Below, in pieces: positions 15,661-22,872 of a stretch of DNA of 30,743 bases (its first letter is position 1; each line of letters starts with the position of its first letter). The DNA lies in the NCBI GenBank assembly GCA_938020565.1, contig CALIHP010000022.1:1-30743 (forward strand). The letters are read 5' to 3'. The position numbers were made by a program, and so were the translations under genes. The notes beneath the pieces were generated by a model, which saw nothing but the letters and a program-made list of their open reading frames with translations, was not told where the DNA came from and searched no databases. The DNA comes from an uncultured Anaerolineaceae bacterium. GTDB lineage: Bacteria > Chloroflexota > Anaerolineae > Anaerolineales > Anaerolineaceae.

Positions 15661-16500
15661 TCAATCCTTGTGCGAGATGTAGCTGCCTAACACGCGCAGC
15701 CATTGCGTGCTGGAAAATTCAAGATCGTCGATCGCTTCGCGGATCCGCGCTTCAGAGAGCGAACCGTCGAGGTCGACGTAAAACATGTATTCGTACGGCT
15801 GATCCGGGAGCGGGCGCGATTCGATTTTCGTCATGTCGATTCCGCGGTCCGAGAAGGTCTTCAACGCGTTCGTCAGCGCGCCGGGCTGATGCGGAACGGT
15901 GAAAACGATCGTCGTGATCGCGCCTGCGGAAGGCTGGATCGGTTCGCGGGCGAATACGTTGTAACGGGTCAGGTTCGCGCCCTGGCTGTCTTCGATATTG
16001 TCTTCGAGGACGGCGAGGTCATGATAACCGGCGATCGACCGTGACCCGATCATCGCGGTTTCCGGATCCGAAAAATTCAGCAGCATTTCAACGCATCCGG
16101 CCGAATCGTAAACGGTCTCGATATTCGGTTTGGATTTCAGCTTTCGCAGGTAGCCGCGGCAGACGTCCAGCGCGCCGGGATGCGCGATGATCAGCGAGAG
16201 CTCGTCGATCTTCGCGTCGGGAAGCCCGATCAGCGAATAGCGGACCGGAACGTAAACTTCGTTGACGATGTACAGAAATTTTCGCGCCAGCAGGTAATAA
16301 TTCGAATGAATCGAACCCTGAAGCGAGTTTTCCATCGGGATCACGGCGTAGTCGCAATCTTTTTTCTCAACGGCTTCCAACGCCAGTTCATAAGTCGGAA
16401 AGACAACGGCGTCATATTCCTGGTCGGGAAAAGCTTTTTCGATAGCGGTCGTGGTATGGCTGCCGGGGGTTCCCTGATAAGCGACGGTAATTTTGCTCAT
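15661..16500 (-). CDS. pheA: Prephenate dehydratase
   Basis: The 279-residue enzyme converts prephenate to phenylpyruvate in phenylalanine synthesis. The catalytic domain (1-190) starts ITVAYQGTPGSHTTTAIEKA and has AVIPMENSLQGS, HPGALDVC and the active-site motif as T178-R179-Y180 (LTRYN), where TRF is usual. The ACT regulatory domain (about 195-275) has PGALTNALKTF and the ESRP phenylalanine-binding motif at 227-230, so feedback inhibition is expected. A Gly replaces the common Gln in the HPQ motif. The start at 16500 has GGAG seven bases upstream. The frame stays open beyond it into the previous gene, but that part has no similarity. It lies between two unrelated membrane-protein genes. Confidence 0.93.
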   Translation of the reverse strand: MSKITVAYQGTPGSHTTTAIEKAFPDQEYDAVVFPTYELALEAVEKKDCDYAVIPMENSLQGSIHSNYYLLARKFLYIVNEVYVPVRYSLIGLPDAKIDELSLIIAHPGALDVCRGYLRKLKSKPNIETVYDSAGCVEMLLNFSDPETAMIGSRSIAGYHDLAVLEDNIEDSQGANLTRYNVFAREPIQPSAGAITTIVFTVPHQPGALTNALKTFSDRGIDMTKIESRPLPDQPYEYMFYVDLDGSLSEARIREAIDDLEFSSTQWLRVLGSYISHKD

Positions 16501-16522
16501 GAAAAGTCTCCGAGTCGTCTGA

Positions 16523-16539
16523 GCGGGCGCGGCGCCCGC
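16523..16539 (-). other. GC-rich hairpin in the pheA 5' leader
   Basis: GCGGGCG and CGCCCGC form a perfect 7-bp stem with a 3-base loop, in the roughly 50-base leader of pheA, just before the ribosome-binding site. No T-run follows, so it is not a terminator. It may modulate translation. Confidence 0.4.
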
Positions 16540-16550
16540 CGGGTTAATAA

Positions 16551-18047
16551 TTATATTATAGCTGAATTTTGCTTCCCGCCTGGGGCGTCGTCCTTTTCTT
16601 TTTTCTCCGTGCCGGCCGAGCGGGCCCGATCGTAAACCGCCAGCAGCCCGAACCATGTCGCCAGTCGCAGCATGAAGACGCCGGAAAGGACATGCCGCCA
16701 GATCGAGCGGACCTCGCCAAGGTAAGCGATTCCGGTCAGCGCGATCCCGCCGGCCGTCAGCAGGCAGACGAAAACCGTCCAGAGCGGATTTTTGGGCGCC
16801 GTCCGCCAGCCGATCAGGATCAGGCAAAGCGCGGGCGCGATCAGGAGGAGCGCGGAGCTCAGCGGGTGCAGCAGGTTCCCGAACGGCTCCGCCCAGCGCG
16901 GTTTATCTTCCTTCGCGCCGTAAAAGAACGGCTGGACGTTTTCGGCGAAGAATTCGTCGGCCGCGTTATAGACGCTGAGCGCTGTCAGGAGAGGATGGCG
17001 CACCAGAAACGCAGTGTACGTTTTCGTCCCGTCGTTCCGGAGCCATTCGATAAATTCTTTTTCTTCCGTAACGCCGTTGTATTCGGCGGACCCGGTTTTC
17101 GACAGGAGCGTTTCCGAAACCGGCATTCCCCGTTCCGCGAACCAGGCGACGCGCGTTTCATACGGGAAGACGTTCCCGACATAATTATTCATCATCGGCA
17201 GCAGCCAGCGTTCCGATTCCCGGAAGGCGCTCTGCTGGAAGAGGAAGAGGCCGGCGAGCGCGATTGTCAGCGCGCCGGGGACGATCGCCGCGCGCAGCGC
17301 CTTCCGGCGAAGCTTCGCAGCCGTCAGTCCGAAGCAGAGCAGCGCGATCAGCGCGACGTAATAGGCGTTCGTATCCCGGGTAAAGATCCAGCCCGCTGCG
17401 CTCAAGAACGTCAGCGCAGCCGCGGCGGCCGTTCGGACGGTTTCATGGCTTTTCCGCGCTGGACGACTCAGTGCGAACCGGAGGAACCACAGGAAAAACG
17501 CGCTCATCAGGATAAAGAAAGAAAACGAAACCGATTCGGAAAGCAGGATCGAATCCCAGTCCGACTGCTGCGGAACGAAGGCGAACGCGAAGAGGATCAG
17601 CGCGGCGAAGACGCGCGCGCTCGGATTTTCGAAGAGAGACGCCGCGGTCCAGACGAAAAGCACCCAGCTGACGATACTGAAAATCAGCTGGAATAAAATG
17701 ATCGCTTCGGTTCCCGGCTGAACCGCCAAGCGCGGCGCGCTGCCGAAAAAGGGCTCGGCCAGAACGGTCAGTTCATGATCTCCCGTCGGATTCAGGAGCG
17801 AATACAGGAACGGGAGCGCTGCGGACCGGCTGCACGTGTATCCGGCGCGGGTCAGGAAGTTCCGGTCGGCGCATTGGAAATAGGACTCCGTGTCCTGCGC
17901 GGCGACCGAATCGGTCAGTATTCCGTTCGTCCGGATTCGCAGCGTGACGAAAACGGCCGTCAGGATCAGGACCGTCAGCAGGACGATCCCATCCGCGAGG
18001 CGGTTCGGTTTCCGGGCTGGCGTTGGGGTCGGTCCGTCCAGGCTCAT
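16551..18047 (-). CDS. Multi-pass membrane protein of unknown function, GT-C-like topology
   Basis: This is a 498-residue protein with about ten hydrophobic helices. After the first helix (GIVLLTVLILTAVFVTLRIR) comes a soluble loop with DTESYF and a Cys pair (YFQCADRNF, YTCSRSA). The segment DWDSILLSESVSFSFFILM, at the start of a helix, resembles the acidic LLSE-type motif of some GT-C enzymes. A second extracytoplasmic part (about 290-370) contains NNYVGNVFPYETRVAW. The C-terminus is charged (GTEKKEKDDAPGGK). The start overlaps the stop of the GH13 gene by four bases, indicating translational coupling. A cell-envelope glycosyltransferase is possible, but the evidence is only topology. Confidence 0.6.
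   Translation of the reverse strand: MSLDGPTPTPARKPNRLADGIVLLTVLILTAVFVTLRIRTNGILTDSVAAQDTESYFQCADRNFLTRAGYTCSRSAALPFLYSLLNPTGDHELTVLAEPFFGSAPRLAVQPGTEAIILFQLIFSIVSWVLFVWTAASLFENPSARVFAALILFAFAFVPQQSDWDSILLSESVSFSFFILMSAFFLWFLRFALSRPARKSHETVRTAAAAALTFLSAAGWIFTRDTNAYYVALIALLCFGLTAAKLRRKALRAAIVPGALTIALAGLFLFQQSAFRESERWLLPMMNNYVGNVFPYETRVAWFAERGMPVSETLLSKTGSAEYNGVTEEKEFIEWLRNDGTKTYTAFLVRHPLLTALSVYNAADEFFAENVQPFFYGAKEDKPRWAEPFGNLLHPLSSALLLIAPALCLILIGWRTAPKNPLWTVFVCLLTAGGIALTGIAYLGEVRSIWRHVLSGVFMLRLATWFGLLAVYDRARSAGTEKKEKDDAPGGKQNSAII
16555..16560 (-). promoter_or_regulatory. Possible -10 box for pheA
   Basis: A perfect TATAAT on the minus strand lies about 55 bases before the pheA ATG, within the last codons of the upstream membrane-protein gene. 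No good -35 is visible at 17 bases, so confidence is limited. Confidence 0.4.
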
Positions 18048-19669
18048 TTCTGGATCAGGATCAATGCCTGGTCGCCGTTCAGGACGAGCTCGCTTTTTTC
18101 ATTGAACGCGGCGATTTCTTTGTTCGAGAATTTCTGAACGAAGCCGGTTTTCGCGGTTATTTCCGGAACGACGCAGGTCGCCGGAAGCTGACTGAAATTC
18201 AGCAGGACGAACGCGCTTTTTCCGTTCAGGCTGCGCTTAAACGCGAGGACGTTTTCGTTCTTTTCGTCGACGAGCTCGATCGAGCCGACCTGAAAGACAC
18301 GGAACTGACGCCGCAGCGCGATGAGCTGTTTATAAAACGTGTAAAGCGAGCGCGGGTCGTGCAGCTGCGCGCTGACGTTCCGGGTTTCGTAATCAGGGTG
18401 GACCGCGTTCCAGGGCTTGCCGCTGGTAAACCCGGCGCAGTGCTGATTGTTCCATTGCATCGGGGCGCGGCAGCCGTCACGGCCTTTATTAATCGGCCAG
18501 AAGCGCCTGCCGACCGGGTCCATGAGCTTTGACCGCGGGACGTTCGTTTCGCGTTGACCGATTTCTTCGCCGTAGTAGAGGAATGGGGTTCCACGGAGGA
18601 GAAGGACCAGCGCGGCATGGACCTTCAACCGGTCGTCGCTTTCGCCCAGCCCGTACCGAGAGGCCGAGCGCTGGGTATCGTGATTGTTGGAGACGTATGT
18701 CGGCCAGATTTGATCTCCGCTTTCGGCTTCAATCTGGCGGATGATTTTCCGGTAGGCTTCGGGACGATGGGGCGCGAAAAGGAACGCGAAGTCGAAAATT
18801 CCGTGAAGCTTATCTTCGCCGGCGTACCGCTGAAGCTTTTCGGGACTCGATAAAAACGTTTCGCCGACGACGTAGCGCTGCGGATAGGCGTTCAGGATTT
18901 TTCGGATATCGCGGACCGCGGTCAGCATTTCCGGTTGGTCGCAGTCGTAAATATGGGCCTGCCAGTTGAACGGCATGTAATTTCCGAACTTGAACGGGTT
19001 TGACCGGAAGTTTTCGTCCTTGAAGTAGACGTTAAAGACGTCGAGACGAAAGCCGTCGGTCCCCAGATCCGACCAGAAGCGAAAAACGTTCATCATTTCT
19101 TCGTAGACTTTCGGGTTCCGCCAGTTCAGGTCGGGCTGCTGCCGGACGAACATGTGGAAATAATACTGATCACGTTCCTTAATGTATTCCCACCCGGTCG
19201 CCTGGTCGAAGACTGAGAGCCAGTTATTCGGCTTCTTCCCGTTCGCGCCGTCCCGCCAGAGGTAATAATCGCTGAATTCGTTATCGCGCGACAGTTTCGA
19301 GGCCTGGAACCAGGGATGTTCAGATGAGGTGTGGTTCAGGACGAGATCGAGGATGACGCGGAGGTTCCGGGAATGCGCCTGGCGAAGGAGCTCTTTATAA
19401 TCGGCGAGCGTCCCATATTTCGGGTCGACGTCGAGATAGTTCGAAACGTCGTAGCCGAAGTCGTAATCGGGCGACGGGTTGATCGGGGAGAGCCAGATCG
19501 CGCTGACGCCCAGCTCGGCGATGTAATCCAGTCTGGAGATGATTCCCTTGAGGTCGCCGACGCCGTCCCCGTTTGAATCGGCGAACGAACGCGGATAAAT
19601 CTGGTAGATAACGCCGTCGCGCCACCAGCATTTTTCAGTTTTTGGTTCGGGGTAATATGTATTCGGCAT
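18044..19669 (-). CDS. GH13 alpha-glucosidase, oligo-1,6-glucosidase type
   Basis: The 541-residue enzyme has the full GH13 set on a TIM barrel. Region I is DLVLNH (D108, N112, H113), region II GFRLD with nucleophile D210, region III VGETF with acid/base E270, and region IV NNHDT with D331. Region V is QPDLNW at 178-183, the signature of the oligo-1,6-glucosidase subfamily. Val211 after the nucleophile is associated with alpha-1,6 preference, whereas Thr is found in alpha-1,4 enzymes. The C-terminal beta domain is complete. There is no signal peptide, so it acts on imported oligosaccharides. AAGGAGG lies about 11 bases before the ATG at 19669. The frame extends further upstream, but the added part resembles no GH13 N-terminus. 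It follows the C39 peptidase gene by 31 bases. Confidence 0.95.
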   Translation of the reverse strand: MPNTYYPEPKTEKCWWRDGVIYQIYPRSFADSNGDGVGDLKGIISRLDYIAELGVSAIWLSPINPSPDYDFGYDVSNYLDVDPKYGTLADYKELLRQAHSRNLRVILDLVLNHTSSEHPWFQASKLSRDNEFSDYYLWRDGANGKKPNNWLSVFDQATGWEYIKERDQYYFHMFVRQQPDLNWRNPKVYEEMMNVFRFWSDLGTDGFRLDVFNVYFKDENFRSNPFKFGNYMPFNWQAHIYDCDQPEMLTAVRDIRKILNAYPQRYVVGETFLSSPEKLQRYAGEDKLHGIFDFAFLFAPHRPEAYRKIIRQIEAESGDQIWPTYVSNNHDTQRSASRYGLGESDDRLKVHAALVLLLRGTPFLYYGEEIGQRETNVPRSKLMDPVGRRFWPINKGRDGCRAPMQWNNQHCAGFTSGKPWNAVHPDYETRNVSAQLHDPRSLYTFYKQLIALRRQFRVFQVGSIELVDEKNENVLAFKRSLNGKSAFVLLNFSQLPATCVVPEITAKTGFVQKFSNKEIAAFNEKSELVLNGDQALILIQK

Positions 19670-19700
19670 GGCGGTTTTGGCCTCCTTTTTTGAACATGCG

Positions 19701-20519
19701 TCAGCGCGCGGATGTGGGCTGCGTTTCGATCGGAACGATAATAAAAAACGCGCGGCGGAGCGAACCGTCCTGTGCGGCTGAATAATCGAGTCCCCAGATG
19801 TTATCGAACGTCTGCCAGGCGATATCGAGCGGCTGTCGCAGGTTCGGATCATAGACAATCAGGCGGTCGCTCTCGGCGTTGTAGGCAGCGACGACGCTCA
19901 TGTGGTTCGCGCCGGTCGGCTTCCAGCCCAGCTTGCAGAGAACCGCGATCGGACCGAATTCTTCGAGCGCGTCGAGAAGCGATTCTTTGTCGCCGCCGCG
20001 CAGCACCGCGAGCTCATATCCTAATGAAGCTAAATCGTCGGCGACGTTTTCGATCGACAGTCCGCTATTCGGGTTGAATTCACCTTGAAGCGCGTTGCGG
20101 TCGATGAGCTCCTGCGCGCTGAGGGTCCGGTTCGTTTCGGATTCGAGGTTCCAGTATTGCAGGATCATGGCGACTGACGCGGCGGTGCACCCGCGGGCGG
20201 TCGGTGTGCCGAAGCAGGTCAGGCCGCTTTGCCGGATCAGCGGGAACCGGTAAGATACGCTTTCCGGTTTCGTGTTGGGTAAAAGAAGCGTCGGCGTGGC
20301 GCTGAATCGCAGGATCCCGTTTTCGTCGATGACCGCCGGTCCGAATTTTCCGGGAGACGGGGTGGCGGCGCTGGGCGTCATGGTTGTCGTGGGGCCGGGC
20401 GCTGAGACGGCGCGGACCGGGCGCTGAGACAGCGCGTGGAGCCAGACTCCCGCGATCAGCATGACGACGAAGGATATTGCCCGTGTCCGGATTAAACGAT
20501 GCCGCGAACCGACGTTCAT
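19701..20519 (-). CDS. Secreted or membrane-anchored C39-like cysteine peptidase (first of a tandem pair)
   Basis: The product has 272 residues. The N-terminal hydrophobic segment (SFVVMLIAGVWLHAL) is a signal anchor or signal peptide and is followed by a Thr/Pro/Ser linker (GPTTTMTPSAATPSP). The domain is a papain-like C39 type: a Gln at 97 (LIRQSG), catalytic Cys111 in GCTAASVAM, His206 in GANHMSVV and Asp224 in VYDPN. It would act outside the cytoplasm, perhaps on peptides or cell-wall proteins. It is a paralogue of the next gene upstream, with the same order of motifs. A TATAAT lies six bases before the ATG on this strand, so a leaderless transcript is possible. Confidence 0.85.
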   Translation of the reverse strand: MNVGSRHRLIRTRAISFVVMLIAGVWLHALSQRPVRAVSAPGPTTTMTPSAATPSPGKFGPAVIDENGILRFSATPTLLLPNTKPESVSYRFPLIRQSGLTCFGTPTARGCTAASVAMILQYWNLESETNRTLSAQELIDRNALQGEFNPNSGLSIENVADDLASLGYELAVLRGGDKESLLDALEEFGPIAVLCKLGWKPTGANHMSVVAAYNAESDRLIVYDPNLRQPLDIAWQTFDNIWGLDYSAAQDGSLRRAFFIIVPIETQPTSAR

Positions 20520-20525
20520 GCCCTA

Positions 20526-20531
20526 ATTATA
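20526..20531 (-). promoter_or_regulatory. -10 box directly before a C39 peptidase gene, leaderless start possible
   Basis: A perfect TATAAT on the minus strand is separated from the ATG by six bases, so transcription would begin at or next to the start codon. No convincing -35 is visible. The gene also lies 27 bases behind its paralogue and may be read from there. Confidence 0.4.
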
Positions 20532-20546
20532 CAGCGTGTCAGGCGC

Positions 20547-21311
20547 TCATTGATGCGCCGCTAATTTAGCCGGATCCCGCGAGACGATGACGAAAAACGT
20601 CCGCATCAGCGGATTTTCCTTCCGTCCGGTGAAGTTGATTTTCCAGATGCTGTCAAAAGTTCCCCAGTACAGTCGCAGCGGCTTATCCAGATTGGGGTCG
20701 TAGATCGTAACGACGTCGGATTCCGGGTCGTAGCCGGAAAGGATCGCCATATGGTTCGCGCCGTTCCGTTTCCAGCCGGATTTGACGAGGACCGCGACCG
20801 GGCCGATCGTTTCGAGACTGTTCATCAGGGTTTCTTTATTGCTGTTTTTGATCACGAAGAGCGCTAAATTCCGGTCGTCCAGCTCGTCGACCGTGTCGGT
20901 AATCAGCAGGCCGCTGAATTCGTCAAAATTGCCCTGCTCGGTGTTGATATCGATAATCGACTGGGCGAAAAGCTGGCCTTCGGTAAAATCCCCGTCCATC
21001 CAGAATTCGCTGATCATCCCGATCGAGGCGGCGGTACAGGCGCTCAGCGTCGGATATCCGCGATAGGTCAGGTCGGTCTGGCTGATCAGGCCCAGTTCGT
21101 AATTGACGTTCTTGTACGCGTACGCCTGAAACCCCGGCTCGTACGAGAGGTTGATCGGTTTCCCGACAGAAGCGACGTTTTCGGAGGAATCGGCCTCAGT
21201 TTCCGTCGTGCTCTCCGCGAAAGATGATCCCGGATGCAGTATGATTAGAACGAACGTGAAAAAGATCGCCGGCAGGGTCCGCCGGAGTATAAAAAGAGGA
21301 AGTTTTTTCAT
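20547..21311 (-). CDS. Secreted C39-like cysteine peptidase (second of a tandem pair)
   Basis: This is a 254-residue paralogue of the neighbouring peptidase. A Sec signal peptide (LPAIFFTFVLIILHPGSS then FAES) is followed by an acidic linker. The domain has Gln78 in LISQTD, Cys92 in SACTAASIGM, His187 in GANHMAIL and Asp205 in IYDPN. These match the Cys-His-Asp triad and oxyanion Gln of C39-like peptidases. The two proteins share motif spacing and the GANHM and YDPNL segments, so they arose by tandem duplication, but they have diverged elsewhere. It is the first gene of the minus-strand run. An extended -10 (TGTGATAAT) lies about 55 bases upstream. Confidence 0.87.
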   Translation of the reverse strand: MKKLPLFILRRTLPAIFFTFVLIILHPGSSFAESTTETEADSSENVASVGKPINLSYEPGFQAYAYKNVNYELGLISQTDLTYRGYPTLSACTAASIGMISEFWMDGDFTEGQLFAQSIIDINTEQGNFDEFSGLLITDTVDELDDRNLALFVIKNSNKETLMNSLETIGPVAVLVKSGWKRNGANHMAILSGYDPESDVVTIYDPNLDKPLRLYWGTFDSIWKINFTGRKENPLMRTFFVIVSRDPAKLAAHQ

Positions 21312-21367
21312 AGAAAACTCGTTTGGTTTTGAAATTGCGTCATCTTTTAAACCCGCGTAATCTATAT

Positions 21368-21376
21368 ATTATCACA
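21368..21376 (-). promoter_or_regulatory. Possible extended -10 promoter of the C39 peptidase pair
   Basis: TGTGATAAT on the minus strand fits the TGn-plus-hexamer extended -10 form. It sits in the AT-rich divergent gap between the peptidase genes and the TrmA-like gene. The -35 is weak. Confidence 0.35.
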
Positions 21377-21447
21377 TTTCCGGGATTAAGTGAATGCATT
21401 GTTGAAAAAATCGAAAGAATTCTGAAAAAAATCCAGAGAAGGTTCAA

Positions 21448-22818
21448 ATGCAGAAGAGAACGGTGAAAAGAGAAGACGATCTGTCGGGTAAAAGGCGAAC
21501 AGACGGACGGGGGCGCGCCGGGGCGGCGCCTTTTTCGGGCGCCGCTGCATTCCCGAGGTCGGAGCGGCCGGTTCAGGAGATCCGGAGATCGGAGACGGTG
21601 TCGATTCGGGGGTACTGTTCTGACGGCCGTGGGATCGGGCGGGTCGAAGACGGTCGGGTCATTTTTGTCCCCGGCGTGATCCTCGGGGAATCCGTTCGCG
21701 TTCGTTTCGTGGACCGCGGCGATCGTTTTCTGAACGGCGTTGTCGAAGCGGTCCTCGTGCCTTCTGAAGATCGGATTCCGCTTCGCTATCCCGGGTTGGA
21801 GGCTCTCGGTCTGGGCGACTTGCAGTTTCTTCCTCTGGAGCGGCAGCGGTTGGTCAAGACGGAGATCCTGCGCGACCAGCTGGTCCGGATCGGGAAACTG
21901 GCGCTGACGGGGAACGAGATTCGCCCGATGATCGCGTCGCCGACGGAATGGGGCTATCTGGCGGAAGCGGGCGCGGCGCTGGGCGCGGACGGCAGGCTGA
22001 TCTTCGCTGAAACGCTTGACGGGAAGAGCGGGATCCCGCTTGCAGACCGGGCGATCAACGAGGTCCTCAGCGAAATTCAATTTGAGCCGGATTCAGGGCT
22101 GAGCGCGGTAATCGGGCGTGTCGATCAAGATGGCTGGGTTCAGCTGATCCTGACCGGAACGTCGGAGGCGCCGGAAATCGAGCTGGAAACGGATCTCCCG
22201 CTCTCGATCGTTTACACGGGCGGAAAGGGCAGTTACGTTCTCAGCGGCGACAGTACGATTGTTCAGGATGTCGGCGGGATTGCGATCGCTGTCGGCGATC
22301 GATCGCCCTGTTTCCTGAATCCGCGGATTTATGCGCCGGTTTTTGAAGCTTTGGCGCACGAATGTCCCGGGATGGAGGGGAAGGCTGTTCTGACGATTCA
22401 GCCGGGACCCGGTCTCTGGGCAAAGTGGGCCGCGCTTCGCGGGGCGCGCTGTTCCGCGATTCTGGAAAGCGAAGCTGAGGCTGACGAGTTTATTTTGAAT
22501 CTGGAAGACGCGGCGATGGCGGACCGCGATGTCGAGCTGTATATCGGATATCCGGATGAGGTTCTGGCGGGACTTCCGTTTGTTCCGGATTGCGCGATTC
22601 TCGATCTGACGTCGGGCGGTCTTCACGTCCGAACGGTTGACGCGCTGGCGAGAAGCGGTGTGAAGCGGCTGATGACGGTTGGATCGGAGGCAGGGACGAC
22701 GGCGCGCGATGTCGGGCGGTTAGCGCGGGCCGGATTCCTGCCGCGGGCGATTCTTCCGTTTGATACCTGCCCGCAGACGGCGTCGTTCGGGACCGTGGTC
22801 CTGATGGAAAGAGATTAG
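21448..22818 (+). CDS. TrmA/RlmD-family protein lacking catalytic residues
   Basis: The 456-residue protein has the layout of TrmA/RlmD (RumA) uracil-5 RNA methyltransferases. A basic N-terminus precedes a TRAM domain at about 50-105 (SIRGYCSDGRGIGRVEDGRV) and a Rossmann-like C-terminal half ends in PFDTCPQTASFGTVVLMER. That ending aligns with the family's PFDmFPqT-HVE-vvlLer. Key residues are missing. The Fe-S cysteines expected near 110-140 are absent. The SAM loop DLYCGxGxF is replaced by TIQPGPGLWAK, DPPRxGL by DLTSGGL, and the catalytic SCNP-x-TLARD by TVGSEAGTTARD (408-421). The catalytic Glu of HVE is replaced by Gly. The frame is intact, with GAGAAGG before the ATG. It is most likely a non-catalytic RNA-binding homologue. 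dinB starts 54 bases downstream. Confidence 0.75.
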   Translation: MQKRTVKREDDLSGKRRTDGRGRAGAAPFSGAAAFPRSERPVQEIRRSETVSIRGYCSDGRGIGRVEDGRVIFVPGVILGESVRVRFVDRGDRFLNGVVEAVLVPSEDRIPLRYPGLEALGLGDLQFLPLERQRLVKTEILRDQLVRIGKLALTGNEIRPMIASPTEWGYLAEAGAALGADGRLIFAETLDGKSGIPLADRAINEVLSEIQFEPDSGLSAVIGRVDQDGWVQLILTGTSEAPEIELETDLPLSIVYTGGKGSYVLSGDSTIVQDVGGIAIAVGDRSPCFLNPRIYAPVFEALAHECPGMEGKAVLTIQPGPGLWAKWAALRGARCSAILESEAEADEFILNLEDAAMADRDVELYIGYPDEVLAGLPFVPDCAILDLTSGGLHVRTVDALARSGVKRLMTVGSEAGTTARDVGRLARAGFLPRAILPFDTCPQTASFGTVVLMERD

Positions 22819-22841
22819 AAGAGTCGTTCTTATCTGGCCGC

Positions 22842-22872
22842 ATGTTCTATGAATCCTGATATAATAGAACAT
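22842..22872 (+). promoter_or_regulatory. Inverted repeat over the dinB promoter, possible operator
   Basis: ATGTTCTAT (22842-22850) and ATAGAACAT (22864-22872) are perfect 9-base inverted arms, 13 bases apart. The right arm overlaps the -10 box and abuts the dinB ATG. A repressor bound here would block transcription. dinB genes are often under LexA control. Confidence 0.5.
22860..22865 (+). promoter_or_regulatory. -10 box of dinB, leaderless start likely
   Basis: A perfect TATAAT ends seven bases before the ATG at 22873, so the transcript should start at or beside the start codon. It also argues against the in-frame ATG at 22849, which lies upstream of this box. The -35 is poor. Confidence 0.5.

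Noticed and set aside
16501..16827. Longer N-terminus for prephenate dehydratase
   Set aside because: The added 109 residues overlap the upstream gene, are low-complexity and have no similarity. The ATG at 16500 has a good ribosome-binding site.
16569..17696. 375-codon plus-strand frame opposite the 498-residue membrane protein
   Set aside because: The composition is Arg, Glu and Gln rich, as expected for the complement of a membrane protein. There are no start signals.
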